Below the pieces are notes generated by a model. It was not told where the DNA came from. It did not search any database and saw only the letters and a program-made list of their open reading frames with translations. The position numbers and the translations under genes are program-made. Of a stretch of DNA of 64,000 nucleotides, positions 37,878-47,919 are shown piece by piece (the stretch's first letter is position 1; each line of letters begins with the position of its first letter). Origin of the DNA: Nodularia spumigena CCY9414 (lineage in GTDB: Bacteria; Cyanobacteriota; Cyanobacteriia; Cyanobacteriales; Nostocaceae). The stretch covers positions 4,618,613 to 4,682,612 of the forward strand of contig NZ_CP007203.1 in the NCBI RefSeq assembly GCF_000340565.2, given 5' to 3'.

Positions 37878-38894
37878 GTGGGCATAGTAGTTGAGAATGT
37901 ATCTAAAAATTTCGGGAATTTTCAAGCCGTTGATCAGGTGAATCTGGAAATCAAAAGTGGTTCGCTGGTGGCTTTATTGGGGCCATCTGGATCTGGTAAA
38001 TCCACTTTGCTGCGGTTAATTGCGGGCTTGGAAATGCCAGATAGCGGTAAAATCTTGCTGACTGGTAAGGATGCTACATATCAAAGTGTCCAAGAGCGAA
38101 ATATTGGATTTGTATTTCAGCACTATGCCTTGTTTAAGCATCTGAATGTCCGACAGAATATTGGTTTTGGTTTAGAAATTCGCAAAGCACCGGCGAAAAA
38201 GATTAAGGGAAGGGTAGATCAGCTGCTAGAATTGGTGCAATTGAGTGGATTAGGCGATCGCTATCCATCACAACTTTCTGGTGGTCAAAGACAACGGGTA
38301 GCATTAGCTAGGGCGCTGGCTGTAGAACCGAACGTATTATTGCTAGATGAACCATTTGGCGCACTTGATGCCAAAGTCCGTAAAGATTTGCGGGCATGGT
38401 TACGCCGCCTCCATGATGAAGTTCATGTTACCACTGTTTTCGTCACCCACGATCAAGAAGAAGCGATGGAAGTTTCCGATGAAGTTGTGGTGATGAATAA
38501 AGGGCGTGTCGAACAGGTGGGAACACCAGCCGAAATTTACGATAATCCCGCGACGGCATTTGTCATGAGCTTCATTGGTCCGGTAAATGTTTTAACCAAC
38601 ACCTCAAAGATTTTCCAGAGCAGTGGCTTTGATTCGTCCCATAGCCAAGTATTTTTACGTCCCCAAGATGTGCTAATTGAAAGACAGCCTAATGGTACTA
38701 CTGCACCAGCTACAGTCACGCGGTTGATACATTTGGGTTGGGAAATTCAGATAGAATTAACTTTGGATGATGGGCAAGTAGTAGCAGCGCATTTAACACG
38801 CGATCGCTTTAACGAATTACAATTAGAACCACAGGAACGGGTGTATGTGAAGCCCAAGGATGCGAGGTCTTTTCCCCTGTATTATTCCATTTGA
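37878..38894 (+). CDS. cysA: Sulfate/thiosulfate ABC transporter ATP-binding protein
   Basis: A 338-residue ATPase with a GTG start at 37878. Walker [11 protein letters not shown]-loop FQHYALF, signature [15 protein letters not shown], Walker [13 protein letters not shown] and H-loop VTHDQEEA are intact. After residue 235 comes a TOBE-type regulatory domain ([10 protein letters not shown]). The N-terminus [24 protein letters not shown] is the CysA form. Together with CysT/CysW and a sulfate-binding protein encoded elsewhere it would import sulfate or thiosulfate. No partner gene lies nearby. Confidence 0.9.
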   Translation: MGIVVENVSKNFGNFQAVDQVNLEIKSGSLVALLGPSGSGKSTLLRLIAGLEMPDSGKILLTGKDATYQSVQERNIGFVFQHYALFKHLNVRQNIGFGLEIRKAPAKKIKGRVDQLLELVQLSGLGDRYPSQLSGGQRQRVALARALAVEPNVLLLDEPFGALDAKVRKDLRAWLRRLHDEVHVTTVFVTHDQEEAMEVSDEVVVMNKGRVEQVGTPAEIYDNPATAFVMSFIGPVNVLTNTSKIFQSSGFDSSHSQVFLRPQDVLIERQPNGTTAPATVTRLIHLGWEIQIELTLDDGQVVAAHLTRDRFNELQLEPQERVYVKPKDARSFPLYYSI

Positions 38895-39994
38895 GACTCT
38901 GTTGAATTGAATCAGTCCGATTTTTGCTTCAACGAATCCACTTAAACACCAGGTTTATTACCCTTCTTGCTTCAATCCAAGGGACTAAAGTACGAAAAAC
39001 GCAACTGCGTTGCTGTTTATGGTGGGTTTTTCGGCATTTTTATGAAAAAATACCTGGAATACTCGCTATTTAGACATAAACTGCTCATTCTGAAATAAAT
39101 TTTGGATGAAATTAATAGTGTCAATTTTGAAAGTTGTACATATAGTATTTTTATTCATTTCCTTGATGGTACTATTACTCCTATGTAAAGTGATCTATTT
39201 GCATAAGTCTCATAATAGGCTGAATTGAAAAAATACATAAGTACAATACAATGACCAAAAAAGCGGTTATTTATGCAATATGTGCCGAAAAATTGAAAAA
39301 AGCGTCAAAAATCAGAGAGGAAAGCCTTTCGCAGAGTGTTGACGTTCTAAATTAAGGTATGCAGCAAGAAAATAGTTGCACTTTTGGCAGGACTAAAGTA
39401 ATAATTATCACGATGATATTAGTAGCCAGATAACGTCAGAAAATCGAAAACTTTTGTAAGTTAACGAAATAATCAGGCTTTAAGGCTATATTTTGAGTCT
39501 TTCGTAAAGGGAACATCTGTTCCCTTTGGTAGAGTCTAACTACAGAGCAGGAATCTAAACGCTGGTTATACTGGCATTTTAGTGGATTGGCGTTGAAGCC
39601 TGAAATCAATTACACAAAAGGTTTAGAGAAAACTTGGCGATTTACTGAAAGTGGTAGTACATGACAAAAAGTCATATGGGAAAACGCAAAAGCCAATGTC
39701 GGCAATATCTCAGGGTTTGTTTTTTATGTGTTAAAAGTAATAAGTGTGAGTATGTTTGACTACTGTTACCAATACGCGATTTTGTCGATGTTTCCAGGGA
39801 TTCTCTGAGCTTTTGATTGATTACCCTTGCAATTCATGAAAACTTAATTGTTTGTAGAAAATAATTTCGCATGAAAACCTTTAAAACTCAAGAAAATGAA
39901 TGTTAATGTTTACACTGTGATCATCGTGCCAGTATTTAATTTAAAAACCTTGTAATATTTACAACTGAAAGTTCAAATAAAAGAGGTAAAAAAA
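38895..39994. other. Long gene-poor AT-rich region
   Basis: 1.1 kb without a convincing gene. A 34-codon frame (39251-39355, beginning MTKKAVIYAICAEKLKK) and a 32-codon Cys-rich frame near 39661 are present but unsupported. A strong hairpin lies at 39506-39527. The length and lack of dispersed repeats differ from other gaps here, so an untranslated RNA or a decayed gene is possible. Confidence 0.4.
39506..39527. other. 22-bp hairpin (AAAGGGAACA / TGTTCCCTTT)
   Basis: Perfect 10-bp arms around a TC loop in the middle of the 1.1-kb gene-poor region. It could end a small RNA or be a protein-binding site. No T-tract follows on the plus strand. On the minus strand ACGAAAGACTC follows, also not T-rich. 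Confidence 0.4.
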
Positions 39995-40675
39995 ATGAAG
40001 ATAATTTTTCACTTGGCTAGTGCATTCATTCTACAAGTCTTAGGGTTGGCAGCAATATCTTCTATTGCCATTGCACAGGAGACTATTTTTCCTCCGGAGC
40101 AAAAAACAACCCAGAGAATTTGCTCTTTAGATCCAGTAGCAGATTTATTACCGCCACTACCAGGTAAACAAAGTAATGCTTTACTTGCGTATCTTGCTGA
40201 GGAAGGTTTTATACAGAACGAAGAAGGTGCTTGGCTATGTTATGTGAACGACCCCAAAATACAGGACAGATATTATACCCTGTTTAAGGTAGAAGTGCAG
40301 GATGGAAAGCTGTTAGCAAGTTCTTTTCTAGAGAACGGCAATTTAATTGAGGGGCAAGAAAGTCGAAGCATTGACTTATTTATGACCCTTGTAGGGCATC
40401 ATATGAGTACCAATCAAGAGAACCGTGAAAGTGTACGCAGATACTTGGAAACTTTCGTTTCCCTGGTGAAGGAACAGAAGATAGAAGCCTCCCGTCGTGG
40501 GTTTCTTTTTGACCAACCCAACCGGGCATTAGTTTTGTACCACACTCTCTCAAGTGGAGAACTGGAAGGAACAGCAATCACAATTAATATTCAATCACCG
40601 AATAACTTGAGTGCTGGAACTGTGAGGAGTGAAATACAACCATCTTTGAGAGAGAGGTTAAAACTTAATCGTTAA
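39995..40675 (+). CDS. Exported protein of unknown function
   Basis: A 226-residue protein with a clear signal peptide (MKIIFHLASAFILQVLGLAAISSIAIAQ, cleavage near AIA-QE). The mature part has two cysteines (ICSLDP; WLCYVND) that could form a disulfide and no recognised domain. AAGAGGT lies about 8 bp before the ATG as a Shine-Dalgarno sequence. It precedes a PEP-CTERM protein gene by 61 bp, so the two probably form a small operon for extracytoplasmic proteins. No homologue is recognised by eye. Confidence 0.7.
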   Translation: MKIIFHLASAFILQVLGLAAISSIAIAQETIFPPEQKTTQRICSLDPVADLLPPLPGKQSNALLAYLAEEGFIQNEEGAWLCYVNDPKIQDRYYTLFKVEVQDGKLLASSFLENGNLIEGQESRSIDLFMTLVGHHMSTNQENRESVRRYLETFVSLVKEQKIEASRRGFLFDQPNRALVLYHTLSSGELEGTAITINIQSPNNLSAGTVRSEIQPSLRERLKLNR

Positions 40676-40736
40676 ATGAGACAAACTTTTAAATTGCGAT
40701 TGGTAAATGTTCTATGTGGTTTATTGGAGGTGTATC

Positions 40737-41891
40737 ATGTTGAAGTCAAATTTTAAAAGCATTGCATTCTTATTTTCGACTTTGGCGGTAGTGCTGACGA
40801 TGTGCGAGTCAGCTACTGCACAGTTACGCATTAACGAACGTGACTCTATCCCACGAGGACAAGAGTCAGAGTTTCTAGAGTTTCAGCGTCAGAATAATCA
40901 AAATCTCCGCCAGATTCGGATTATGCCTGATTGTAGCTTCGGTGAAGGTCTGGGCTGTAACAAAACTGGAACAGTCGTCGAACAGATCATCAATCAGTCT
41001 AGAGGTACTAACTACCAAGATATATTGATGCGAGCTGCTGGTGGAGAAGATAACTACCGTAAGTTTGCTGCCTTTTACGATAATAATCCTCAGCTACCGA
41101 AGGTTCCCTATGCCTCATTTTGGCGGAATGATGATCCCACGATTATGGACAGAGCTGAAAATGTTCTTGGGGAAACTATCAGTCGCAGTCCTTTACCAGG
41201 GCTAGGAAGTATCACCAATAACTTTGTCTGGTCTCCGTCAAGAGGTAGGGAGATTAGTCCTCGTGATGGATTACTAGACTTGAAATACGCTTACGGACGC
41301 GTTCTGTTTGAAGAAGTCGCCAAAATTCCCGACCTGAAACAGCAGATTAATTCCTTGGATTTGCCCCCAGATATACGCAAGTTTTATTTGGATAATATTT
41401 CTCAAGGTTTACGTAACTTAAAGAGTGGCAATGAAAGCGGACTGAAACAAAGCGTTTTAACACTACTGTCTCGTCCCTACACTCCAGGGAACCCCAATGA
41501 TGGTTGGTACGGTCGTCAATTAGTTGATGTTCCAGAGACGATTGCGTCTTTAGAACCTCCCGCCGGAAGTACTTTTTTGACCGGACTTCCACCAGTAGGG
41601 GGAGAGCAGATGATGACTGGTTTTATTCCGCCGGGATTGACGGAAACTTTCATCCCATCAGTAACCTCTCCCTTGTGGCCTTATGCCCTGATACCTCTGG
41701 CTCTTTTATTGCTGACCTTTGGAGACAATGGTAGCTCACAAGCGGTTGAACCGCCGATTATTCCCCCAGAGCCACCGACAACTCAGACAGTACCAGAGCC
41801 GTCAGCGCTCACAGCTTTACTGCTGTTCAGTTTGGGAATGGGTATATTAAATTACAAACAGAGGTTTATGCAGACGAAGAGCAAGTCCTAA
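40737..41891 (+). CDS. Exported PEP-CTERM domain protein of unknown function
   Basis: About 384 residues from ATG 40737, chosen because TTGGAGGT stands just upstream and the signal peptide then begins MLKSNFKSIAFLFSTLAVVL (cleavage near ATA-QL). An ATG at 40707 would put ten odd residues ahead. The C-terminus has a PEP-CTERM sorting signal: VPEPSALTALLLFSLGMGIL followed by basic residues, recognised by exosortase-type systems. A second hydrophobic helix (WPYALIPLALLLLTFG) precedes a Pro-rich linker. The central 250 residues have no known domain. The upstream exported protein gene is probably cotranscribed. Confidence 0.75.
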   Translation: MLKSNFKSIAFLFSTLAVVLTMCESATAQLRINERDSIPRGQESEFLEFQRQNNQNLRQIRIMPDCSFGEGLGCNKTGTVVEQIINQSRGTNYQDILMRAAGGEDNYRKFAAFYDNNPQLPKVPYASFWRNDDPTIMDRAENVLGETISRSPLPGLGSITNNFVWSPSRGREISPRDGLLDLKYAYGRVLFEEVAKIPDLKQQINSLDLPPDIRKFYLDNISQGLRNLKSGNESGLKQSVLTLLSRPYTPGNPNDGWYGRQLVDVPETIASLEPPAGSTFLTGLPPVGGEQMMTGFIPPGLTETFIPSVTSPLWPYALIPLALLLLTFGDNGSSQAVEPPIIPPEPPTTQTVPEPSALTALLLFSLGMGILNYKQRFMQTKSKS

Positions 41892-42174
41892 GTTGACAAT
41901 TTCATAGACAAAACTATACTTATATTGACAAAAGTCAATATATATTTTAGGAAAAAATCAACTACTTGATATATAATACGGTGATATCAAGTATTGAATT
42001 GAGACTATTGCCGACGCGAAAACCAAGCAATGATGGTGGTAGTCTTTTTCAGAAACTTAATTGGAACACAATCGCGTCTGGCTAAGGCGTGAAAGTCTAC
42101 TGAGGGATAACTGCTCCCATGCTCCCGTTGAAGTAGAAAGTAAAGTCTAGTTTTGTCTAGGTTTTATATAGCAG
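41892..42174. other. Intergenic region
   Basis: No gene or clear hairpin is seen. AT-rich TATATT motifs around 41936-41990 could include promoters. Confidence 0.4.
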
Positions 42175-42363
42175 CTAATTTGAAGGGATAGATTCGTCAA
42201 AAAAAGATCCCAAAGTTTCTTGTGAATCGGGCATCTTTGCCCGGTCATCACCAAGGACTGGCAGAGGTTCGGCTTCAGCCCTCACTGGAGCCGTTAAAGC
42301 CCTGGGGGCATAGCTGCGCTGACCTGGGTAGCGTGCCGGAGGCATCAGCCATACTTTGTCCAT
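42175..42363 (-). CDS. Possible small protein (62 residues)
   Basis: An open frame MDKVWLMPPARYPGQRSYAPR...SFFDESIPSN that is Pro/Arg-rich at the N-terminus and acidic at the end. Composition looks coding rather than random, and it lies in an otherwise empty gap upstream of hetI. No family is recognised and no strong ribosome-binding site is seen, so it is only a candidate. Confidence 0.3.
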   Translation of the reverse strand: MDKVWLMPPARYPGQRSYAPRALTAPVRAEAEPLPVLGDDRAKMPDSQETLGSFFDESIPSN

Positions 42364-42393
42364 CTCACAATATGGGATAATTTATTTTGTGGT

Positions 42394-42519
42394 ATGACCT
42401 ATACTCTAAATCTGTTAGGCAAATATAAAAATTTACCTTTAACTGAAGATGCCGTACTCCGGATGAATCGTGACTGGATATCATATGGCGATCGCTTGAA
42501 TAAAAGAATCCCTCGGTAA
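42394..42519 (+). CDS. Possible small ORF (41 residues) ending in a terminator
   Basis: ATG 42394 opens MTYTLNLLGKYKNLPLTEDA and stops at 42517-42519 within a terminator hairpin. Neither homology nor a Shine-Dalgarno sequence supports it; the terminator is the only hint of a plus-strand transcript here. Confidence 0.2.
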   Translation: MTYTLNLLGKYKNLPLTEDAVLRMNRDWISYGDRLNKRIPR

Positions 42520-42530
42520 CTAATCGAGGG
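42510..42530 (+). terminator. Rho-independent terminator
   Basis: CCCTCG and CGAGGG pair around a 9-nt loop and are followed by ATTTCTATTTTT on the plus strand. It isolates hetI from upstream transcription. Confidence 0.6.
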
Positions 42531-42631
42531 ATTTCTATTTTTAGTACTTTGCACATGAAATGTATCCCACATAATTAGTGTATCTATCTTTTTAAAATTA
42601 GGTGTGCCAAAATGCCAAATTAATGTGATTC

Positions 42632-43360
42632 ATGCAATCAATGACGGCGCTTAATCATTTGTGGCTACCTGTACCGACAAATTTGACTTTATTACCAAAT
42701 GATGTTCATATCTGGCGCATTCACCTTGATGTCCCAGAAGCACAGCAACAAAATTTGCTAGCAACCCTTTCGGGTGACGAACTTACTCGTGCTAACCGAT
42801 TCCATTTTCAGGAGCATCGGCAGCGTTTTATTGCGGGTCGTGGTATCCTGCGGAGTATATTGGGTAGCTACTTGGGTATTGAGCCGCAACGAGTCCTGTT
42901 TGATTATCAAGAACGTGGTAAACCAGTATTAGCGGATAGTTTAGCTAAAAGTGGCTTATGGTTTAACTTGTCTCATTCCCAGGGGTTAGCTCTGTGTGCA
43001 GTGAATTATCACAATCGAATTGGGATAGATTTAGAATATATTCGCCGGATGTCTGATGTAGAAGCCCTTGCCAAAAGGTTCTTTTTACCGCGAGAATATG
43101 ACGTAGTGCGATCGCTATCTGATCACCAACAGCAAGAAATATTTTTCCGTTATTGGACTTGTAAGGAAGCGTATTTAAAAGCAACTGGAGAAGGACTAGC
43201 GCAGTTAGAACAAGTTGAAGTATTACTCAATCCCACAGAACCAGCGCAGTTACAGACATCTGAAAGTTGGAGCCTCTTCGAGCTAAGGGCTGCTGAGGAT
43301 TATTTTGCTGCTGTGGTTGTGGAGGGTTCTGGCTGTAATTTGCAGTGTTGGCAATACTGA
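42632..43360 (+). CDS. hetI: Phosphopantetheinyl transferase (HetI, Sfp type)
   Basis: A 242-residue Sfp-type enzyme that transfers phosphopantetheine from CoA to carrier-protein serines. Core motifs are FNLSHSQGLALCAV, GIDLEYIR (metal-binding Asp) and FFRYWTCKEAYLKATGEGL (WxxKEA). In Anabaena PCC 7120 the orthologous position next to hglB and hetN holds hetI, and the ACPs of HglE and HglB encoded just downstream are expected substrates. ATG 42641 is an alternative start. The stop codon (43358-43360) abuts the stop of the convergent SDR gene with no spacing. Confidence 0.95.
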   Translation: MQSMTALNHLWLPVPTNLTLLPNDVHIWRIHLDVPEAQQQNLLATLSGDELTRANRFHFQEHRQRFIAGRGILRSILGSYLGIEPQRVLFDYQERGKPVLADSLAKSGLWFNLSHSQGLALCAVNYHNRIGIDLEYIRRMSDVEALAKRFFLPREYDVVRSLSDHQQQEIFFRYWTCKEAYLKATGEGLAQLEQVEVLLNPTEPAQLQTSESWSLFELRAAEDYFAAVVVEGSGCNLQCWQY

Positions 43361-44164
43361 TTAGTTATCTTCTTGCATATTTCTGACAATCTTTGTCACT
43401 AGCCTTCTGGGTGTAAAGCTGACGCTTTTTGCCAGAATTTGATTTATTAGACCAGGAATAACAATGGTTTGGCCTTTCATTAAGGCCGCATAACCGATTT
43501 TAGCCACTGTTGCGGCATCCATCATCCTTTTACCCTTCATTAGTTTAGACTCTGCCATCCCCGTTCGTTGATGAAAGGCAGACTCTGTGGAGCCTGGACA
43601 AAGCACTGTTACCGTCACGCCTGTACCTTCTAATTCATTAGCGATCGCCTCGGAAAATGATAAAATATAAGCCTTAGTAGCAAAATAGACCGCCATCAAC
43701 GGTCCTGGTTGAAAAGCCGCAGCCGAAGCAACATTTAATATTTTGCCATCGCATTGCTTGACCATATCCTTTAGGAATAGCTTAGTTAAATGAGTGAGAC
43801 ACACCATATTTACCTGTAGCATTTCCAATTCAGCAGTTAGGTCTGTTTCGTTAAATAATCCATAAATACCAAATCCGGCATTATTCACCAGCACATCAAC
43901 CTTAATATTTGCTGCTTGCAACTCTGTAAAAATTTCTTGCGGAGATGTGGATATAGATAAATCCTTGACAATAGTTCTCACAAAATTGCCAAATTCTTCT
44001 TGAAATTTAATGGCAATTTCTTTGAGCTTTGCTTCAGTTCGGTCTACTAACACCAAATTATAGTCATGAGAAGCGAAAATAGATGCTAGTTCGTAGCCAA
44101 TACCACCCGCCGCCCCAGTAATGAGAGCTGTTTGTTTGTGCTGAACTTGGTTTGTTGTGTTCAT
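43361..44164 (-). CDS. Short-chain dehydrogenase in the hetN position, lacking RGSGR
   Basis: A 267-residue classical SDR: cofactor motif TGAAGGIG (15-22), NNAG (94-97), catalytic Ser near VAS (147), and YFATK (Tyr160, Lys164). It lies between hetI and hglB, where Anabaena carries hetN. In HetN the segment before the catalytic serine strand contains ERGSGR, needed for its patterning signal; here the aligned residues are KQCDGK (136-141). The wider sequence (AAAFQPGPLMAVYFATKAYILSFSEA, GSTESAF) follows the DltE-like SDR group more than Anabaena HetN, which also is about 20 residues longer. It probably serves as a ketoreductase for glycolipid synthesis. I therefore give no hetN symbol. Confidence 0.85.
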   Translation of the reverse strand: MNTTNQVQHKQTALITGAAGGIGYELASIFASHDYNLVLVDRTEAKLKEIAIKFQEEFGNFVRTIVKDLSISTSPQEIFTELQAANIKVDVLVNNAGFGIYGLFNETDLTAELEMLQVNMVCLTHLTKLFLKDMVKQCDGKILNVASAAAFQPGPLMAVYFATKAYILSFSEAIANELEGTGVTVTVLCPGSTESAFHQRTGMAESKLMKGKRMMDAATVAKIGYAALMKGQTIVIPGLINQILAKSVSFTPRRLVTKIVRNMQEDN

Positions 44165-44749
44165 TTCAGAAGATTGGTGAATTCAATTTGCTCGGTCTGC
44201 CTGACATTGACTGTGGCTTTCCGTGATTTACCGTTTAATAATTTCGGTTGAAACTACTAAACTTATTGTTGTTTATTACCCTTTCAAATTCTTGTATCTT
44301 ACTCAACCCAGAACCGCTATAATAATAATTATTATACATCGAAAAAAGTTTATATTAAAGTTTAAATAATTAATTTATATTGATGTATTTATTAATAACA
44401 ATATTTTACGTAATTACAGCACTTTGCAAGTAAATGAAGTACACACATTAATATTATAAATCTTGTGGGATGGGCATACTTCGGCAAGCTCAGTACAAGT
44501 CTTGCCCGCCCTTGTGTACCTCACTTAGATGAAATATACTGTAATATAGTTTTATAGTAAATTCAAACAATTCAATTAACTTATAGATACAATAAAGTAG
44601 AGACATTTCCTGAAAGGTCTCTACAAAATATACTTCCTATTTCTAGTTCATCATCTATGCAAATTCACGTAACTATAAGCACAGAACACAAAGAAAGAAG
44701 GAAATAAATAGTATCAGGTCGATTTGATGTTTCTTTTCCAGACAACAAA
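44165..44749. other. Intergenic region with dispersed repeats and palindrome
   Basis: No gene is seen. AT-rich 44320-44450, a GGGATGGGCAT...TTGCCCGCCC dispersed repeat at about 44466-44512, and a 30-bp GTAGAGAC/GTCTCTAC palindrome at 44596-44625 that may end hglB transcription. Confidence 0.55.
44596..44625. terminator. 30-bp dispersed palindrome (third copy)
   Basis: GTAGAGAC...TTTC and GAAA...GTCTCTAC form an imperfect hairpin of the family at 10896 and 36104, downstream of hglB. Confidence 0.5.
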
Positions 44750-46243
44750 TTAAGCAAGAGTCAAGAAACCAGTTTGAATTAAGTAGGAAGTGTAAGTCAT
44801 CAATAATTGAGAATCAATTGGTGGACAAACAATAGAACTACCTGAGAGAGCTTTCAGAGTTTGCTGACAGCTAATAGTTGGTCTTCTCGCTTGCAGATAC
44901 AAATCGGGAATAGTCAATTGTTCATCAGACCAGCGTTCTAGTAAAAAAGGACGCAGAGTGTATAAAGGATTCTCTACAGAAGAGACATTATTAATTAACT
45001 CTGATTGCCATTGTTCGTAGGGAATCATCTCTACAGGATAACCAAAAGAGCGCACCCATTCAACTAAATCTTTTAAAGAAATGGGTTGAGGATGTTGTAA
45101 ATGGAATGCTTTCCCAATGGATTGTTTTTGTCTGGATAAGTACACAACAGCTTTACTTACATAGTCTACAGGGGACATATCCAACATATAATCTACATCA
45201 GGGAAGCTGCCCATTTGTAAACAGCCTTTGGTCATCAAATTGATAAAATCATGGGTGTTACAAATACCTGTTTTGCTATCCCCCGAAATTAATGGTGGTC
45301 TGTGAATAGTTACAGGTAAACCTCTATCACGAGCAACTTTAACTAACTTTTCTGCCACCCATTTAGTCTGAGAATATCCCAGATAAATACCTTCCCAATG
45401 ATCAAATTCATCCTGTTCTTCAACCAAATGTCCAGCATAAGCAGTTGATTCAAAAACAGCGATACTGGAAACATAATGCACAGGCTTGACTTTAGTCTGA
45501 CAAGCTAATCTCAAAATTTCTTGAGTTCCTAAAACATTGGCTGTTTTTAGTGCTGAGTAAGGATAAACATAATTCAGCAATGCCGCACTGTGATAAATAG
45601 TATCAATATGGCTCGCTAAAATGTGGAACTGTTCAGAGTCAATACCCAAAAGTGGTTGAGCTAAATCACCAACAATAGCAATAATGCGAGAATTAAACTT
45701 CTCATCCCAAATTGCATACTGTTCTAAATTCTTTTGTAGTTTGCTTTTACCTTCTGCTGCATTAGCCGCCCGGACTAAGCAATAGATATCCGCACCGGTT
45801 TCTTGTAGTAATTCCCGGATAATAAAAGCACCTAAAAAACCAGTTCCCCCAGTTAAAAAGATATTCTTAGGTTCACCCGTAAACACACTCACTGCATTGC
45901 TAGGATGAATAGCAGGGTCAAGCACAACTTCAGCAGCCAAATTTAGAACTGAAGTGTTAACTTGACCGTCTTGAACCTCTAAACCTTCTTGTAATTCTTC
46001 AGCTAAACGCTGTGAAAGAGATGCAATATTGGGGTAGTGCCATAGCAGAACAGGAGATGGTTGAAATCCCAACAATTTTTCTAATTTACTAACCAAAGTC
46101 ATCGCCTGCGCGGAATCCAAACCATAGGTTTCTAAATTTTCGTTGATGTCTATTTCATCAATTTCTACCGCGATTAATTCAGCCATATTATTCACCAGCC
46201 ATGCTTGAATATCTGCCGCACTATAAGTTTGTTTTAGAGTCAT
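44750..46243 (-). CDS. hglB: ACP-thioester reductase, heterocyst glycolipid synthesis (HglB/HetM)
   Basis: About 497 residues from ATG 46243, which has GGAGA upstream inside the end of the preceding gene; a longer frame to 46279 overlaps that gene. The N-terminal acyl carrier domain has the phosphopantetheine serine in YGLDSAQAM (about residue 45). A Lys/Glu-rich linker leads to a reductase of the Lys2/CAR type: [17 protein letters not shown] for NADPH, and Tyr-Lys in YSQTKW. It is thought to release the long acyl chain as a fatty alcohol for the glycolipid aglycone; in Anabaena hglB (hetM) mutants lack the glycolipid. It is the last gene of the hgl cluster, 2 bp after the PfaD-like gene. Confidence 0.93.
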   Translation of the reverse strand: MTLKQTYSAADIQAWLVNNMAELIAVEIDEIDINENLETYGLDSAQAMTLVSKLEKLLGFQPSPVLLWHYPNIASLSQRLAEELQEGLEVQDGQVNTSVLNLAAEVVLDPAIHPSNAVSVFTGEPKNIFLTGGTGFLGAFIIRELLQETGADIYCLVRAANAAEGKSKLQKNLEQYAIWDEKFNSRIIAIVGDLAQPLLGIDSEQFHILASHIDTIYHSAALLNYVYPYSALKTANVLGTQEILRLACQTKVKPVHYVSSIAVFESTAYAGHLVEEQDEFDHWEGIYLGYSQTKWVAEKLVKVARDRGLPVTIHRPPLISGDSKTGICNTHDFINLMTKGCLQMGSFPDVDYMLDMSPVDYVSKAVVYLSRQKQSIGKAFHLQHPQPISLKDLVEWVRSFGYPVEMIPYEQWQSELINNVSSVENPLYTLRPFLLERWSDEQLTIPDLYLQARRPTISCQQTLKALSGSSIVCPPIDSQLLMTYTSYLIQTGFLTLA

Positions 46244-46245
46244 TT

Positions 46246-47919
46246 TTACATCTCCAATAATTGAGAATAATCTGGGCAATACTGACTGTAATCATCGGGA
46301 ATTTGCATTCCTTGAATTTTTAAGCTTTGAATGCGATATAGAAATGCTGCTCCAGTCATGATGTGATGAGCAACATCAACTACCCGACGATTATCTGGTT
46401 CAGCTAAATAAGTACCGCGCACCCAATCATTAAAACTACCCATTGCAGGGCCACACCAAATTTGATAATCAACTTCTCTACCTTTTTCCCCCGAACTAGA
46501 CCACCGGGAAGATAATCCTAAATACCAGCGAAAAATTAACGCCATTTTTAGCTTAGGATTATTAACTGCCTTGCCTAGTTTTTCAGGATTTTTTTGGGAT
46601 AAATAACTTGCTGTTCCTTCCCAGACTTCAGCCAGAGTTTTGCGAAAAATTTGCTTTTCTATTTTCTCTCTTTCTGCCTGGGGAATCTCTTCAATGGAGT
46701 TATAGTTACGGTACAATTCATACAACTTTTGCGCCCGCATCGGGAACATTGTGCCACGTTTGAGGACTTGCAGTTTCACGCCCATTTCAAACATATCGGC
46801 GGCTGGAGCCATAATCATATCCGCCATTTCAGCTTGAGCTAATAATTTTTTAGTATGATTACAAGCTCCAGATTCAACGCAGGACTGATTAATTGAACCA
46901 GTCATAATGTAAGCAGCACCCATCATAAAAGCTGCTAAAGCTGATTGTGGTGTGGCAATTCCGCCAGCTACTCCAATTCTAATGGGTTGTTGATATTGAA
47001 ATTGTTCTTGGATTTCATTCCGCAAACTAATAATAGAAGGTAATAAACAGACTAAAGGACGATTATCTGTATGTCCGCCAGAATCAGCTTCGACGGTGAT
47101 ATCATCAGCCATCGGCACTTTAGTAGCAAGTTTGGCTTGTAAATCAGTAATTAATCCTTGTTCAAGTAATTCTTTAAGTATTCTGGCTGGTGCTGGTTGG
47201 AGAAATTTACTAGCTACTTCTCGCCGCGAAACTTTGGCAATGACTTTGTTTTTGATTTCAATTTGATTGGCATCATTTAAGCTTAATCCCGCAACCCGGT
47301 AATAAACTATGTTGGGGGTTAAATCTAAAAATGCTGAAGCTTCTACGGTTCTTACTTGATATTTGAGGTATAAGTTCACAGCACGGCGTTCAATAGCCAT
47401 GTCGTTAGGGCTGTGAATTAAATTGAAGGCGTAGGGGCCATGAGGTAATGCTGCTTGAATGCTTTTAATGGCTGTTTCTAAACGTTCTGGAGGTAAGCCA
47501 CCGGCACCAAATGAACTCAATATTTTGGCTTTTCCTAATGCAATTACCATTTCTTCGGAGGCTATTCCGCCAGCCATTGCACCAGTTACATAAGCGTATT
47601 TTACGCCATGAGCAGCTAGGAAGTTTGAGTCTCCTAGTTGTTGTAGATTGATTGGGGGAATAAAGGTAAGAAGTTCTGGTTGTGCTGTGGTGTTATTTTC
47701 TGGAGGGCATAAGTAGCCTTCGTTTGTAACACCAATTTTTCCGCCAATTTTAAGGATGTAGCAGGGTTTGTCTAATGTTAGGAGTTTGTTTTTGATGGCT
47801 GATTCTTGGAAGGATATGCTATCTAATGAACCTTTCCAGGTGAGGTTTTGACTGTGGGGATTGGTGGGAAATTTTAGGCTATTATTATGTTGATCTGGTA
47901 GTGTGTCTACGGGTGTCAC
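46246..47919 (-). CDS. hglA: PfaD-family enoyl reductase of the glycolipid synthase
   Basis: A 557-residue TIM-barrel flavoprotein of the PfaD/nitronate-monooxygenase family, the trans-acting enoyl reductase of PUFA synthases. Features are the N-terminal [38 protein letters not shown], the FMN phosphate-binding [23 protein letters not shown], and [16 protein letters not shown] at the C-terminus. It would reduce enoyl intermediates made by HglD dehydratase, which gives a saturated chain. The symbol follows the gene order hglC-hglA-hglB of Anabaena and is less certain than the function. It is separated by 2 bp from hglB and by 289 bp from hglC. Confidence 0.88.
   Translation of the reverse strand: MTPVDTLPDQHNNSLKFPTNPHSQNLTWKGSLDSISFQESAIKNKLLTLDKPCYILKIGGKIGVTNEGYLCPPENNTTAQPELLTFIPPINLQQLGDSNFLAAHGVKYAYVTGAMAGGIASEEMVIALGKAKILSSFGAGGLPPERLETAIKSIQAALPHGPYAFNLIHSPNDMAIERRAVNLYLKYQVRTVEASAFLDLTPNIVYYRVAGLSLNDANQIEIKNKVIAKVSRREVASKFLQPAPARILKELLEQGLITDLQAKLATKVPMADDITVEADSGGHTDNRPLVCLLPSIISLRNEIQEQFQYQQPIRIGVAGGIATPQSALAAFMMGAAYIMTGSINQSCVESGACNHTKKLLAQAEMADMIMAPAADMFEMGVKLQVLKRGTMFPMRAQKLYELYRNYNSIEEIPQAEREKIEKQIFRKTLAEVWEGTASYLSQKNPEKLGKAVNNPKLKMALIFRWYLGLSSRWSSSGEKGREVDYQIWCGPAMGSFNDWVRGTYLAEPDNRRVVDVAHHIMTGAAFLYRIQSLKIQGMQIPDDYSQYCPDYSQLLEM

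Noticed and set aside
39251-39355. 34-codon frame MTKKAVIYAICAEKLKK resembling a serine-recombinase N-terminus
   Set aside because: The match is limited to a few residues, the key recombinase residues (YARVS with catalytic serine) are absent, and no continuation is seen in other frames.
42365-42556. 63-codon minus-strand ORF upstream of hetI
   Set aside because: It runs through a terminator hairpin, has low-complexity content and no recognisable family.
43361-44164. Naming this SDR hetN
   Set aside because: Position fits, but the RGSGR motif is missing and the sequence differs from Anabaena HetN as I know it.
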